64,000 nt of DNA from Paenibacillus agri (lineage in GTDB: Bacteria > Bacillota > Bacilli > Paenibacillales > Paenibacillaceae). Positions 1 to 8,550 of this stretch are shown here, in pieces (position 1 is the stretch's first letter; every line of letters starts with the position of its first letter). Location of the stretch: positions 1 to 64,000 of the forward strand of contig NZ_JABWCS010000219.1 in the NCBI RefSeq assembly GCF_013359945.1. Reading direction: 5' to 3'. The notes below the pieces were generated by a model that saw only the letters and a program-made list of their open reading frames with translations, searched no databases and had not been told where the DNA came from. Made by a program: the position numbers and the translations under genes.

Positions 1-70
1 ACCCACCCACCCACCCACCCACCCACCCACCCACCCACCCACCCACCCACCCACCCACCCACCCACCCAC
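1..70. repeat. (ACCC)n tetranucleotide tandem array
   Basis: About 17 perfect copies of ACCC run from the first base of the window, so the array may extend further left. It ends abruptly in CTCACAC. Perfect tetranucleotide arrays of this length are rare in bacterial chromosomes. It could be a true phase-variable tract or an assembly or contig-end artefact; the sequence cannot tell these apart. Confidence 0.9.
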
Positions 71-498
71 TCACACTTAACATATTTATCTCATGTCATC
101 AGTACCTAAGCCCCGCTGACAATAAGCGTGTCCCGCTAGGGACGAAAGCGTTCATACTTCTAGAGTTCAAGACACTTCAACCCTATCGCTTACGCCAGTT
201 GCTCTTAGCGGGTGTCCAGAGGGTGCAGCCCTTTGGGGCCCTCCCTTAGGAAGGGAGGGTTTGGGAGGGATGGAAGAACAATTTGGATAATTAATAAGAA
301 ATGCAGTTAAGGAAGTAATGATATAGAGGAAGAAATGATGATGAAGATGAAGATGAAGTGAAGTTAAACAAAAAATGATGCAAATGAAATGAGTATGTTT
401 AAAGAGACAGGAAAGGTGTTGATGGATAGAGGAGGGTTTGGGTGCCCCAAGAAGGTGTGATAAAATAGCCCCATTATGTAGGGATGAGGGAGGCACTT
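71..498. other. Non-coding leader region, purine-rich
   Basis: No convincing gene is seen. Bases 128-143 can fold as GTCCC-gcta-GGGAC, and 239-259 form a 9-bp hairpin. From about 246 to 450 the plus strand is almost all purine, including a run of GATGAA-like triplets near 336-365. The only long reading frame here is antisense and encodes a low-complexity His/Leu/Phe-rich peptide, as expected from a purine tract read backwards. The 100-260 block looks like a dispersed intergenic element, but no second copy is visible in this window. Confidence 0.5.
239..259. repeat. Perfect inverted repeat (9-bp stem)
   Basis: CCCTCCCTT and AAGGGAGGG are separated by AGG, giving a very stable hairpin. Only a three-base T run follows, so terminator function is doubtful. 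Confidence 0.6.
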
Positions 499-2733
499 AT
501 GCTGAAATCGCTGGAAGCTATTGAGTTGTATCGCCAAGGCAAGCTGGACAGCTTGAAGGATATCGTCTGGCTGAAGTATATTGCCGAAGCAGAGGAACAG
601 ATCGTGAATCTGGAGCGGGTGGATTCGCTGCAGGAGCTACGGAATCATAATCCGGTGCTGCAGTATGTTGAGCGGAGCCTGAAAGTGTTGGATGGATTGG
701 CCGTATCCTACTGGATCAAGGACCTGGTAGAAGAGACCCTTGTCTGGTCAGAAACAGCCAAAGGAGGCACGCTACGTCAGCGCCACCGCTGGCAGGAGGA
801 AGGGATTAATTGCTTTGTGCATAATGTCGGCTCGGCGCAGCTATACCGGCGTCATCTGGCCAGTACGACATGGAGCGATGAAATGGACTCTGTGCCACAG
901 GATCACACCAGGGATATATCCGAGCACAAAACGGCTAATAACCAGGAACCGGAAGGTGAATCGTATAATGAGGGTACCTTTACTTCAGTGGGGAGGATGG
1001 CCGATGAACTGAACGGTGCAATGGATATTTACCCGGCCAGATTTACCCTCGTCCATCGCTTGATCGGAACGCACGGATTGATCGGCCAGCAGATTCGTGG
1101 TGAGGTTCCGTCATCCGCGAACTTGCCGCTCTATGACATTGTGCAGGAAGGGCTGCTGTCTCCGGAGGAGCTGGAGCGTCTGCTGCTGACACTGAACCAA
1201 TGTATTATCGGGGCTGTTTCAAAGGATCTGTGGGAGAATGTGCGCTTAGAGGTGCAGGAGCTAATTGCTACGATTTGTTCAGGAATGCTGTATGAGGATT
1301 GGTCGATGCAGGAAAGACTGCGCAGAATGCGTTCTGGTCCGATTGCCCGGGGAGAGGATTTCGAAGGAGAATGGCTTCGTTTGGAAAAGGAAGCGTTTTG
1401 CACCAGTCGCCTGGAGCTGTTGAAGGATATCACCTTCTGGTATGTCGAGTCGGCCCTGCAGACGTTCTCTTTCGAGCAGTTCGCGAAGATCATGTTGCTG
1501 GCAGCGGGCAGTGGAGCAATAGAGACATTGAATCATATTAGCTTTGAACCCGTGATGAACAGCATCTATTACGACTATAAGGGCATCAAGAAGATTAATG
1601 TCTACAAGAAGCGGATTATTGAGAAATACCTCACCGGTCTGAAGTGGGAGGAACTGGCGAGTGGCACTGCGGCTTTTGGAAACCCCCATCTCAGCCACTG
1701 TCTGTATCGCAAAGCTCATTTACCGGATACGGTTTTCTTTGAATTCAACTTCTCCCCTGCTGCAGAGAAGCTGATCGAATTCTGCATTGAGGCGGAAAAA
1801 TCAGCACTTTATGAGCGGGCTGTACTTATGCTGTTCGATCTGTTTGAACTGCGCCGGGATGCCTTTGATCGTTTCCATAATGAGGATGTCTATCTCAGCC
1901 AAATGAACGGGACGGCCGATTACAAGGCCGTGATTCTGGAACACATCACCGGCAGCAAGGTGCTGGATATCGGTCCAGGCGGTGGTGTGCTGCTGGACTT
2001 GCTGGAAGAGCGCATGCCCGGGGTAACCCCGGTGGGGATTGATATCTCCAGCAATGTGATTGAGGCGCTCCAGCAGCGCAAGCAGCGGGAAGGGCGCCGC
2101 TGGGAGGTACTGCAGGGCGATGCGCTGAACCTGAAGCATTTTGTCGAAGCCGGATCAGTAGATACGGTTATCTTCTCGTCTATTTTACATGAGTTGTATT
2201 CATATGTACCGCTGAATGGTGTCAAGTTTAATCATGATACAGTAGCGGCTGCGCTTCGCAGCGCCTTCGATGTGTTGTCCCCTGGCGGGGCTATCATTAT
2301 CCGTGATGGTATTATGACTGAACCTGTGACCGACATACGGAGGGTGCGTTTCCTGGAGGCAGACGGAATGAAGTGGCTGGAACGGTACGCCAAAGATTTT
2401 CAGGGCCGTATGATCCAATATGAACAATTGGATGAACATGAGGTACATATGCCTGTGAATGATGCTATGGAATTTCTGTATACCTATACTTGGGGAGCAG
2501 AAGCTTACGTACATGAGGTGCAGGAGCAATTCGGTTATTTCACACCATCAGCTTATGCCGAATTTATTGGGCGGACTTTAGGTGAGGGGGCCACGATTGA
2601 GGTGCTCCGTCATTATTTGCAGGAAGGCTATACCGAGGCATTGCAGGACCGTGTAACCGTCATGGATGAGAATGGAGCAGTTGTAGCGCTACCGGATAGT
2701 ACTTGCTTTATCGTTATCCGCAAAACTGAATGA
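499..2733 (+). CDS. Class I SAM-dependent methyltransferase, large
   Basis: A 744-aa protein. The C-terminal third holds a class I methyltransferase fold: motif I VLDIGPGGG at about residues 487-496, followed by GIDISS at the end of strand beta2 and LSPGGAIIIRDG near 595-610. The first 450 residues are helical and not recognised; they may supply substrate recognition. The substrate is unknown. An upstream in-frame ATG at 484 has no room for a ribosome site, while the ATG at 499 follows GGGAGG with about 6 bases between, so 499 is chosen. The stop overlaps the next start (ATGA), implying co-translation with the DUF1835 protein. The name rests on motif I; the reaction is not known. Confidence 0.75.
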   Translation: MLKSLEAIELYRQGKLDSLKDIVWLKYIAEAEEQIVNLERVDSLQELRNHNPVLQYVERSLKVLDGLAVSYWIKDLVEETLVWSETAKGGTLRQRHRWQEEGINCFVHNVGSAQLYRRHLASTTWSDEMDSVPQDHTRDISEHKTANNQEPEGESYNEGTFTSVGRMADELNGAMDIYPARFTLVHRLIGTHGLIGQQIRGEVPSSANLPLYDIVQEGLLSPEELERLLLTLNQCIIGAVSKDLWENVRLEVQELIATICSGMLYEDWSMQERLRRMRSGPIARGEDFEGEWLRLEKEAFCTSRLELLKDITFWYVESALQTFSFEQFAKIMLLAAGSGAIETLNHISFEPVMNSIYYDYKGIKKINVYKKRIIEKYLTGLKWEELASGTAAFGNPHLSHCLYRKAHLPDTVFFEFNFSPAAEKLIEFCIEAEKSALYERAVLMLFDLFELRRDAFDRFHNEDVYLSQMNGTADYKAVILEHITGSKVLDIGPGGGVLLDLLEERMPGVTPVGIDISSNVIEALQQRKQREGRRWEVLQGDALNLKHFVEAGSVDTVIFSSILHELYSYVPLNGVKFNHDTVAAALRSAFDVLSPGGAIIIRDGIMTEPVTDIRRVRFLEADGMKWLERYAKDFQGRMIQYEQLDEHEVHMPVNDAMEFLYTYTWGAEAYVHEVQEQFGYFTPSAYAEFIGRTLGEGATIEVLRHYLQEGYTEALQDRVTVMDENGAVVALPDSTCFIVIRKTE

Positions 2734-3854
2734 TTTGGGGTAGTATGCAGGTAGTAAGTACATGTGAAGGGCAGGCTGTGGCATTGGATAAAGTATCGGA
2801 GATCTGGAAGGCCGTAGATGGATTGTCTTTAAAAGAAGCCAAGCTGGCACTGAAGCATATTCTATTACAAGCAAATTTGGCGAAGAGTGACGAAGGAATC
2901 AAGGCACAGTTGTACGATAATTTAACGCAGCTGCATGACGAACTGATGACACCTAAGCCGGAAATCCAAGTTCGGGAGCCGGACAGTGATGCAAAGAGAG
3001 TACACATCGTATTCGGCGAATCCATGGCTGGGAGCTTGAAGCAGGCCTTTAAGGGAATGGGTTTGGTAAATACGGACGTAGTGACTGCGATCCCTGATCT
3101 CCTGTCTATTGGGCCAATCACGCATCTTCATGAAGAAACAGGGCAAGAACGAAGGTATCAATGGTTCAACGACCATCTCAATCTCGGTGACAATATGGAC
3201 GGTAGTGAATTTGGTGAATACTGCCGCGAAAGCCTGAAGGAGATTGCCGATATTCCGGATCAGGCTGAAGTCATGATCTGGAGCAGTAGCAATGCCCACG
3301 AGCAGGTAGGGCTGCGCTTTGCTGCTTATCTGCTTAGAGATAAACCAAACAAGGTTTATGTTTGTAATCCGGCTGAGCTCTGTAGCCGAAGATACAACAC
3401 TGAGAATTATAGGATCGACTACATGCATTCTGGCGAAATTACAGCTGAAAAACTGCAAGCTGTTTATGAAGAAGCTGTGACCAGTCCTGCTTTAAGCACG
3501 GAACTCAGGCAGGATCTGGAACAGGAGTGGTTAAGCTTGGCACAACAAACTGAGGTTCTACGGATCTGGATGGACGGACAGATACGCCCTGTCGATGCAG
3601 CCTATTTCGATGATTTTATTTTGAAGACCACAGAAGGGTTGCATCGTTCCAGAGGGAATTGTGATTTTATCAAAGCCGCAAGAGTTATCGGGGAAGCTTA
3701 CGGACATTCTGAACAATACATTGGTGATATATATTATGAATATCGGCTGCGGCATTTAATCTACCGCGGCGAGTTGGAAATTAAAGGCGTACCCAAAGCA
3801 ATGCGATATTACAGTGTAAGACGCCGGGTATCAGAAGAAGATAGTCCGCATTAA
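2730..3854 (+). CDS. DUF1835/DUF3658-type protein
   Basis: A 374-aa protein. Residues about 90-110 read VHIVFGESMAGSLKQAF, the signature opening of the DUF1835 domain. An acidic, tryptophan-containing central part and a C-terminal helical domain resembling DUF3658 follow. The biochemical role of the family is unknown. Translation can start at the ATG that overlaps the upstream stop (2730) or at an ATG at 2745 preceded by GGGGT; the overlap suggests coupling to the methyltransferase gene. A strong terminator follows directly, so the two genes form one operon. Confidence 0.75.
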   Translation: MIWGSMQVVSTCEGQAVALDKVSEIWKAVDGLSLKEAKLALKHILLQANLAKSDEGIKAQLYDNLTQLHDELMTPKPEIQVREPDSDAKRVHIVFGESMAGSLKQAFKGMGLVNTDVVTAIPDLLSIGPITHLHEETGQERRYQWFNDHLNLGDNMDGSEFGEYCRESLKEIADIPDQAEVMIWSSSNAHEQVGLRFAAYLLRDKPNKVYVCNPAELCSRRYNTENYRIDYMHSGEITAEKLQAVYEEAVTSPALSTELRQDLEQEWLSLAQQTEVLRIWMDGQIRPVDAAYFDDFILKTTEGLHRSRGNCDFIKAARVIGEAYGHSEQYIGDIYYEYRLRHLIYRGELEIKGVPKAMRYYSVRRRVSEEDSPH

Positions 3855-3889
3855 AAAATCCGGCCTCGGAAAGTGAGGCCGGATTTTTT
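3855..3889 (+). terminator. Rho-independent terminator
   Basis: AATCCGGCCTC and GAGGCCGGATT form an 11-bp stem closed by a short loop and followed by a T run. It lies directly after the DUF1835 stop. A run of A on the left arm lets it work weakly in the other direction too. Confidence 0.9.
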
Positions 3890-3931
3890 GCAAATGCCAG
3901 GGTCACCATTTTGCAAATGCTCGGGTCGCCA
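3886..3931. repeat. 23-bp imperfect direct repeat, two copies
   Basis: Two adjacent units share TTTTGCAAATGC followed by a GGGTC(A/G)CCA core, with a 23-bp period. They sit between the terminator and the convergent araC-type gene. The function is unknown. Confidence 0.6.
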
Positions 3932-3986
3932 GTTTGATGGCCCGGTGGGCCTGATCGGCAGGGCTTGATATCACACACAATGAGAC

Positions 3987-4820
3987 TCAGTGCAGCTTGC
4001 GGAATTGATCCGGTGTCGTGCCCGATTGCTTGCGGAAGGTCGCTACGAAATGGCTGACATCGCGGAAGCCGACCCGTTGCGAGATGGTTTTGACGGTCAA
4101 CTGGCGCTCACTAAGGAGCATCTCCTTGCTCTTGCGCATGCGCAGCCGGACAAAATAAGCATAGGGTGACAGTCCGAAGGTCTGGAGGAACAGACTGTTC
4201 AGGTAACGACCGGACACCCCAAGTTGGGTGGACAGCTCCAGCAGTCCGATATCCGGGTTGCCATAGTGGATGTCCATCCATTTTAACAAAGGTTGTAGCT
4301 TGTCGAGATTTCGCGAAATGGTGGTGTTGTTATGAAGCTGTCCGTATTTGCTCAGAGTTAAGAGAAAACGGTACGCGTCACTGGAGGCCTCGAGGCCAAA
4401 CATGTCACCGCCCGCGTCATGGCGGTCCAGCATCTCTTCCAGCATGTACGAGAGTGGAGCTTCACTCTCCCAGCGGTAAAAGGCGTTATCCTCCATCCCG
4501 AGTGTCTCCAGGATTTGACGGATAGAATTACCGCTGAACGTCAAATAATAGGTGTGCCAGCTATCGGTAACCCCTTCGTAGCTATGGGGAATATGCGGGA
4601 GCAGCAGTACGCCACTGCCTTCTGTCAGGGCGATCGTCTTGTTGTCAAAATGAATCACGCCTTCACCCTGTGAGGTTTGAATCCAATGGTACGTATGGTA
4701 GCCATCAGGGCGTACGATTTTCTCCTGATCCGGGTAGTGGCCCATGCTGTCCAGCGAGACCGGCAAATGCTGTCCCCCCTCAGGGGCGAATACAATTCTA
4801 CGGTGCGTGGCTGCTGCCAA
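3987..4820 (-). CDS. AraC-family transcriptional regulator
   Basis: About 277 aa. The N-terminal half is a cupin-like sensor domain (GVIHFDNKTIALTEGSGVLL, HIPHSYEG). The C-terminal 100 residues carry two helix-turn-helix motifs ending in the AraC signature (ISQRVGFRDVSHFVATFRKQ, GTTPDQFR). A GTG at 4829 would overlap its own AAGGAGG site; an in-frame TTG at 4820 lies 8 bases downstream of GGAGG and is the better start. The gene is divergent from a GH42 beta-galactosidase, so it probably senses a galactoside and activates that gene; this is inferred from position only. Confidence 0.88.
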   Translation of the reverse strand: MAAATHRRIVFAPEGGQHLPVSLDSMGHYPDQEKIVRPDGYHTYHWIQTSQGEGVIHFDNKTIALTEGSGVLLLPHIPHSYEGVTDSWHTYYLTFSGNSIRQILETLGMEDNAFYRWESEAPLSYMLEEMLDRHDAGGDMFGLEASSDAYRFLLTLSKYGQLHNNTTISRNLDKLQPLLKWMDIHYGNPDIGLLELSTQLGVSGRYLNSLFLQTFGLSPYAYFVRLRMRKSKEMLLSERQLTVKTISQRVGFRDVSHFVATFRKQSGTTPDQFRKLH

Positions 4821-4887
4821 AGCACCCACCTCCTTTAGTTCTATATTATTATACTGATGGTCAGAAATTTTATATTTAAAGGGAGTG

Positions 4888-4902
4888 ATTAACCGTTTAC
4901 AA
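4888..4902. promoter_or_regulatory. cre-like catabolite repression site
   Basis: Read on the minus strand, TTGTAAACGGTTAAT matches the CcpA consensus WTGNAANCGNWNNCW with one mismatch (C to A near the end). It lies between araC and the GH42 gene, about 40 bases before the GH42 start. Carbon catabolite repression of the galactosidase is inferred. Confidence 0.5.
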
Positions 4903-4938
4903 TAAATATATAATTATACTATAAAGGATGTGCCAAGC

Positions 4939-6969
4939 ATGATCAACGATAAATTGCCGAAGATTTGGTACGGTGGAGACTATAACCCTGAGCAGTGGGA
5001 CGCCCCGACATGGGCCGAAGATGAGCGTATGTTCAAACTGGCTGGCATTGATGTTGCAACGATAAATGTATTCTCTTGGGCTATGCTTCAACCCGATGAA
5101 GATACGTATGATTTCTCTTTCCTCGATGCCCAAATGGATCGTCTATATAAGAGTGGTACGTATGTCTGTCTTGCAACATCCACGGCTGCGCACCCGGCTT
5201 GGATGGCACGCAAATACCCTGAAGTTACTCAAGTCGATGTGAAGGGTAGAAAGCGTAAATTCGGCGGACGTCATAATTCTAATATGAATAGCCCTATCTA
5301 TCGTAAATTTGCTGAACGTCTAGCAAGCAAGCTGGCAGAGCGCTACAAAGATCATCCAGCACTAGTCGCTTGGCATATCAATAATGAGATTAGCAACTAC
5401 GATTATTCAGAACAATCTGCGGCTGCTTTCCGTGTATGGCTGAAGAAGCGTTATGGCTCCCTTGATGTGGTAAACAAGGTGTGGAATACTCGTTTCTGGG
5501 GACATACATTCTACGACTGGGATGAGATTGTTCTCCCTAGTGAGCTGAGTGAAGAATGGGATGGCAATAATACGAACTTCCAGGGCCTCTCCCTTGATTT
5601 CCGCAGATTCATGAATGACGCACATCTGGAATGCTATTTGCTTGAATACAATGCGATTAAAAAGCATTGTCCGAATGTACAGATCACTACGAACCTGATG
5701 GGCTTCTATCCAGGGCTGAACTACTTCGAATGGGCTGAGCATCTGGATGTGATCTCTTGGGATAACTATCCTGCATTGGATACTCCGGTTAGCTTTACTG
5801 CCATGTCGCATGATCTGATGCGTGGACTAAAGAGTGGACAACCGTTCATGCTGATGGAGCAGACGCCAAGCCAGCAGAACTGGCAGCCGTACAACTCCTT
5901 GAAGCGCCCGGGCGTAATGCGCTTGTGGAGCTATCAAGCAGTAGCTCACGGCGCGGACACTGTGCTGTTCTTCCAGCTTCGCCGTTCTGTCGGTGCATGT
6001 GAGAAGTACCATGGTGCAGTAATTGAGCACGTAGGTCATGAGCACACCCGTGTCTTCCGCGAGACTGCAGAGCTGGGCAGAGAGCTTCAGCTACTGGGCG
6101 ATGAACTCTTGGATGCGCGCGGCGAAGCTAAGGTCGGTATTCTGTACGACTGGGAAAACCGCTGGGCGGTTGAATTGTCCAGTGGGCCTTCCGTCGGCTT
6201 GGATTATGTCAATGAAATTCACAAGTATTATGACGCCCTGTATCAAGAGAACATCGAAGCCGATTTGATCGGTCTCAAGGAAGATTTCTCCAAATACAAA
6301 GTGATCATTGCTCCGGTGTTGTACATGCTCAAACCGGGTGTAAAAGAGAAGATCGAAGCTTTCGTGAAAGCAGGTGGTACGTTCGTGACTACCTACTTCA
6401 GCGGAATCGTCAACGAGAACGACATTGTTACCTTGGGCGGATATCCGGGTGAACTGCGCAATCTGCTTGGTATTTGGGCTGAAGAGATCGACTCTCTGCT
6501 GCCTGAAATGAGTAATGAGATTGTGATGGAGAAGAGCTGGGGCGAGCTGAACGGTTCGTACAAATGTAACCTCCTCTGCGATCTGATTCACGCTGAGGGT
6601 GCAGAAGTACTGGCCCGCTATGGTTCCGATTTCTACCAAGGCATGCCGGTATTGACTGCCAACAGCTTTGGTGAAGGTAAAGCTTATTATGTGGCTACCA
6701 GCCCGGATGCGGCGTTCCTGCGCGGATTCCTTGGCAACCTGTGCGCGGAACAGAACATTCTTCCACTGGTGAAGGCACCAGAGGGAATCGAATCCGTACA
6801 ACGGGTGAAAAATGGCGTATCCTATCTGTTCCTGCTGAACCATACGAATGGCGAATTGAGTGCTGACATTGGTTCTACAGAGCGTACCGACTTGCTGACA
6901 GGCAACAAAGTCAGTGGTACGGCGGCAATTCCGGCACATGGTGTGCTGATCCTGTCTGACAAGAAGTAA
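4939..6969 (+). CDS. Beta-galactosidase, GH42 family
   Basis: 676 aa, the usual length for GH42. It hydrolyses terminal beta-galactosides, here probably inside the cell because no signal peptide is seen. The N-terminal TIM barrel opens with IWYGGDYNPEQW. The acid/base Glu is in HINNEIS (Glu150 from this start) and the nucleophile Glu in LMEQTPSQQNW (Glu307). A Rossmann-like trimerisation domain (about 395-600) and a small C-terminal beta domain follow. A GTG at 4930 is too close to AAAGGA; the ATG at 4939 is 10 bases away and preferred. The gene is monocistronic, with a terminator behind it. The AraC neighbour and cre-like site suggest substrate induction and catabolite repression. Confidence 0.93.
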   Translation: MINDKLPKIWYGGDYNPEQWDAPTWAEDERMFKLAGIDVATINVFSWAMLQPDEDTYDFSFLDAQMDRLYKSGTYVCLATSTAAHPAWMARKYPEVTQVDVKGRKRKFGGRHNSNMNSPIYRKFAERLASKLAERYKDHPALVAWHINNEISNYDYSEQSAAAFRVWLKKRYGSLDVVNKVWNTRFWGHTFYDWDEIVLPSELSEEWDGNNTNFQGLSLDFRRFMNDAHLECYLLEYNAIKKHCPNVQITTNLMGFYPGLNYFEWAEHLDVISWDNYPALDTPVSFTAMSHDLMRGLKSGQPFMLMEQTPSQQNWQPYNSLKRPGVMRLWSYQAVAHGADTVLFFQLRRSVGACEKYHGAVIEHVGHEHTRVFRETAELGRELQLLGDELLDARGEAKVGILYDWENRWAVELSSGPSVGLDYVNEIHKYYDALYQENIEADLIGLKEDFSKYKVIIAPVLYMLKPGVKEKIEAFVKAGGTFVTTYFSGIVNENDIVTLGGYPGELRNLLGIWAEEIDSLLPEMSNEIVMEKSWGELNGSYKCNLLCDLIHAEGAEVLARYGSDFYQGMPVLTANSFGEGKAYYVATSPDAAFLRGFLGNLCAEQNILPLVKAPEGIESVQRVKNGVSYLFLLNHTNGELSADIGSTERTDLLTGNKVSGTAAIPAHGVLILSDKK

Positions 6970-6984
6970 GACAGATTTATACAA

Positions 6985-7032
6985 GGGCGGCTTCACGGAT
7001 GCGAATTATCGCATTCCGGCAGCCGTCTTTTT
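6985..7032 (+). terminator. Rho-independent terminator
   Basis: A long imperfect hairpin (GGCGGCT...AGCCGTC with an inner GGATGCG/CGCATTCC stem) is followed by eight T. It ends the GH42 transcript. Confidence 0.8.
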
Positions 7033-7316
7033 TTGCGGAAAATGTAGATACGCTTGGTCTGATGATATCGGAATGAAGAGTGGGGAGTCTCCAGCAATTG
7101 GATGCTGCCCATTTTTTCAGCCAATTTGACTGCACGGAAAGTCGTTTGCTGGTGTCCCAAATGTATAACATGCCTGCATCTTCTTCTCAGCCCCGCAAAA
7201 AGTATGTGGTTTTCCTACATCACATATTCGGTGAGAGTCATGCTACAGCTGTGTTAAGGTAAGCGGGTACGGTTTATTAGGACAAAGATCACAGATCGAC
7301 GGGGGTTGTATGTTAG
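7033..7316. other. Intergenic stretch without a supported gene
   Basis: About 280 bases. Two overlapping short plus-strand frames exist: a 60-codon GTG frame from 7080 and a 51-codon ATG frame from about 7102 with four Cys in CWCPKCITC. Neither has a good ribosome site. GGGGG at 7300-7304 lies 12 bases before the next start. The promoter for the following gene is presumably here, but no clear -35/-10 pair was found. Confidence 0.4.
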
Positions 7317-8438
7317 ATGAGTAGAGAGGGCAGCGGTACGGGGATGCGTACGATCAACTGCTATTTATACGATAACGAGGCTATTACATTTTTGCTGCAG
7401 GGTGTAATTCGCTTTGTTCAGGCCAGAAGGCTGATGAATGTGATTTTTCAGAGGAGCTGGACACACGGATTCCATATGAAAATAAGCTTTCCCGCCGCTG
7501 AAGCGGACAACGGGCTTGAATCTGTTATTCGTCGCCTGGCGGAGCGCTACAGCCGGCCGAGACCGCAGACCGAATACGATGATTACGAGAACATCCTGCA
7601 CAAATTGGCCCAGTTGGAGGGTTACACCGGACAATACCTTCCGCTACGCATAGATGGCGAAGTGACTGTCGTGGAGGAAAAGGAGTTTCAGCACAAAAAT
7701 GCTATTGGCAGCTTCAAGATGAATTATGAGATCGAGCTGCTCAAAAGCCAGCTGCTGGTGGACCTGTTCGATACATGGACAGCCCTGTCCGCAGAACGGC
7801 AAAATATTGAATGCGCCAAAATCTTTTTGATTAATGTCAATCGCTCTGCGGGAGGATTGAGATACGGATATTTGTCGCTGCGCGCCAATCTGGAATATAT
7901 TAAAGGTCAGGTGGAGCTGTCTAGCAAGCAAAACGGCGCGGGATGGAATATTTGGGAGAACCTGTTCAGCCGGACTGAAGAAGAGCAGCAGTTTATTCAA
8001 GTGGGTTTGCGGCGGTTTGCCGAAGGCAAATATGAGCGGGAATTCATCTTTAGTCGCTTACAGATTTTTATAGATTGCCTGCTTACGATTCTTAATCAGG
8101 CGTTCGAGGAAGGGGAGATAACATTTCAGAAACTGCTGGAGGGCAGTGACTTCATCCAGAGGTATGATGCACTCAATGACTTTCACTTGATCTATCATTC
8201 ACTGGAGGATTTCCAGAAGCATTGCCACGACAGAGGTTTTATCATCTACCGGATGATCGACTCCATCCTGTATTCTCTAATGTCGCTTCTTCAAGTATCG
8301 CCTGTCCGGAAGCAGCGGATTTCAGGACTGGTTGCGGAGACCGTGGAGCAAGGTCTGTCTTTGAACTGGCGCGAAGCATATCTGGAGCTCAGCGCGATGC
8401 TTATGAACGGAGAGACCAATGAACGAATGGTTCACTAG
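7317..8438 (+). CDS. Uncharacterised protein, LanB C-terminal-domain-like (tentative)
   Basis: 373 aa, soluble, no signal peptide. The first 170 residues (CYLYDNEAITFLLQGVI, then FQRSWTHGFHMKISF) resemble the pattern of the C-terminal domain of lantibiotic dehydratases and stand-alone thiopeptide-maturation proteins, where an aromatic-Arg-x-Trp-x-x-Gly-x-His-hydrophobic stretch is typical. The rest is helical and unrecognised. This is pattern memory, not a search result. It lies 112 bases upstream of comQ in the same direction with no terminator between, so it may belong to the pheromone locus. The start is uncertain: ATG at 7317 (GGGGG 12 bases before) or ATG at 7344. Confidence 0.4.
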   Translation: MSREGSGTGMRTINCYLYDNEAITFLLQGVIRFVQARRLMNVIFQRSWTHGFHMKISFPAAEADNGLESVIRRLAERYSRPRPQTEYDDYENILHKLAQLEGYTGQYLPLRIDGEVTVVEEKEFQHKNAIGSFKMNYEIELLKSQLLVDLFDTWTALSAERQNIECAKIFLINVNRSAGGLRYGYLSLRANLEYIKGQVELSSKQNGAGWNIWENLFSRTEEEQQFIQVGLRRFAEGKYEREFIFSRLQIFIDCLLTILNQAFEEGEITFQKLLEGSDFIQRYDALNDFHLIYHSLEDFQKHCHDRGFIIYRMIDSILYSLMSLLQVSPVRKQRISGLVAETVEQGLSLNWREAYLELSAMLMNGETNERMVH

Positions 8439-8550
8439 AGTTCTAAGGAAGATAACTTTACTTTATAAGTAAAACTATGGAATAAAAATACTATATCAGA
8501 TAAAATAGAGATTATATACTATCTATATAGTTCGATATAGGAGGAATATC

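Noticed and set aside
1..70. Telomere-like repeat
   Set aside because: ACCC arrays resemble eukaryotic telomere units only superficially; all genes around are bacterial.
167..496. Minus-strand 109-codon frame, His/Leu/Phe/Ser-rich
   Set aside because: It is the reverse of the purine-rich tract, has no ribosome site and no family features.
6091..6996. Minus-strand 301-codon frame
   Set aside because: Antisense to the GH42 gene, no ribosome site, no recognisable domain.
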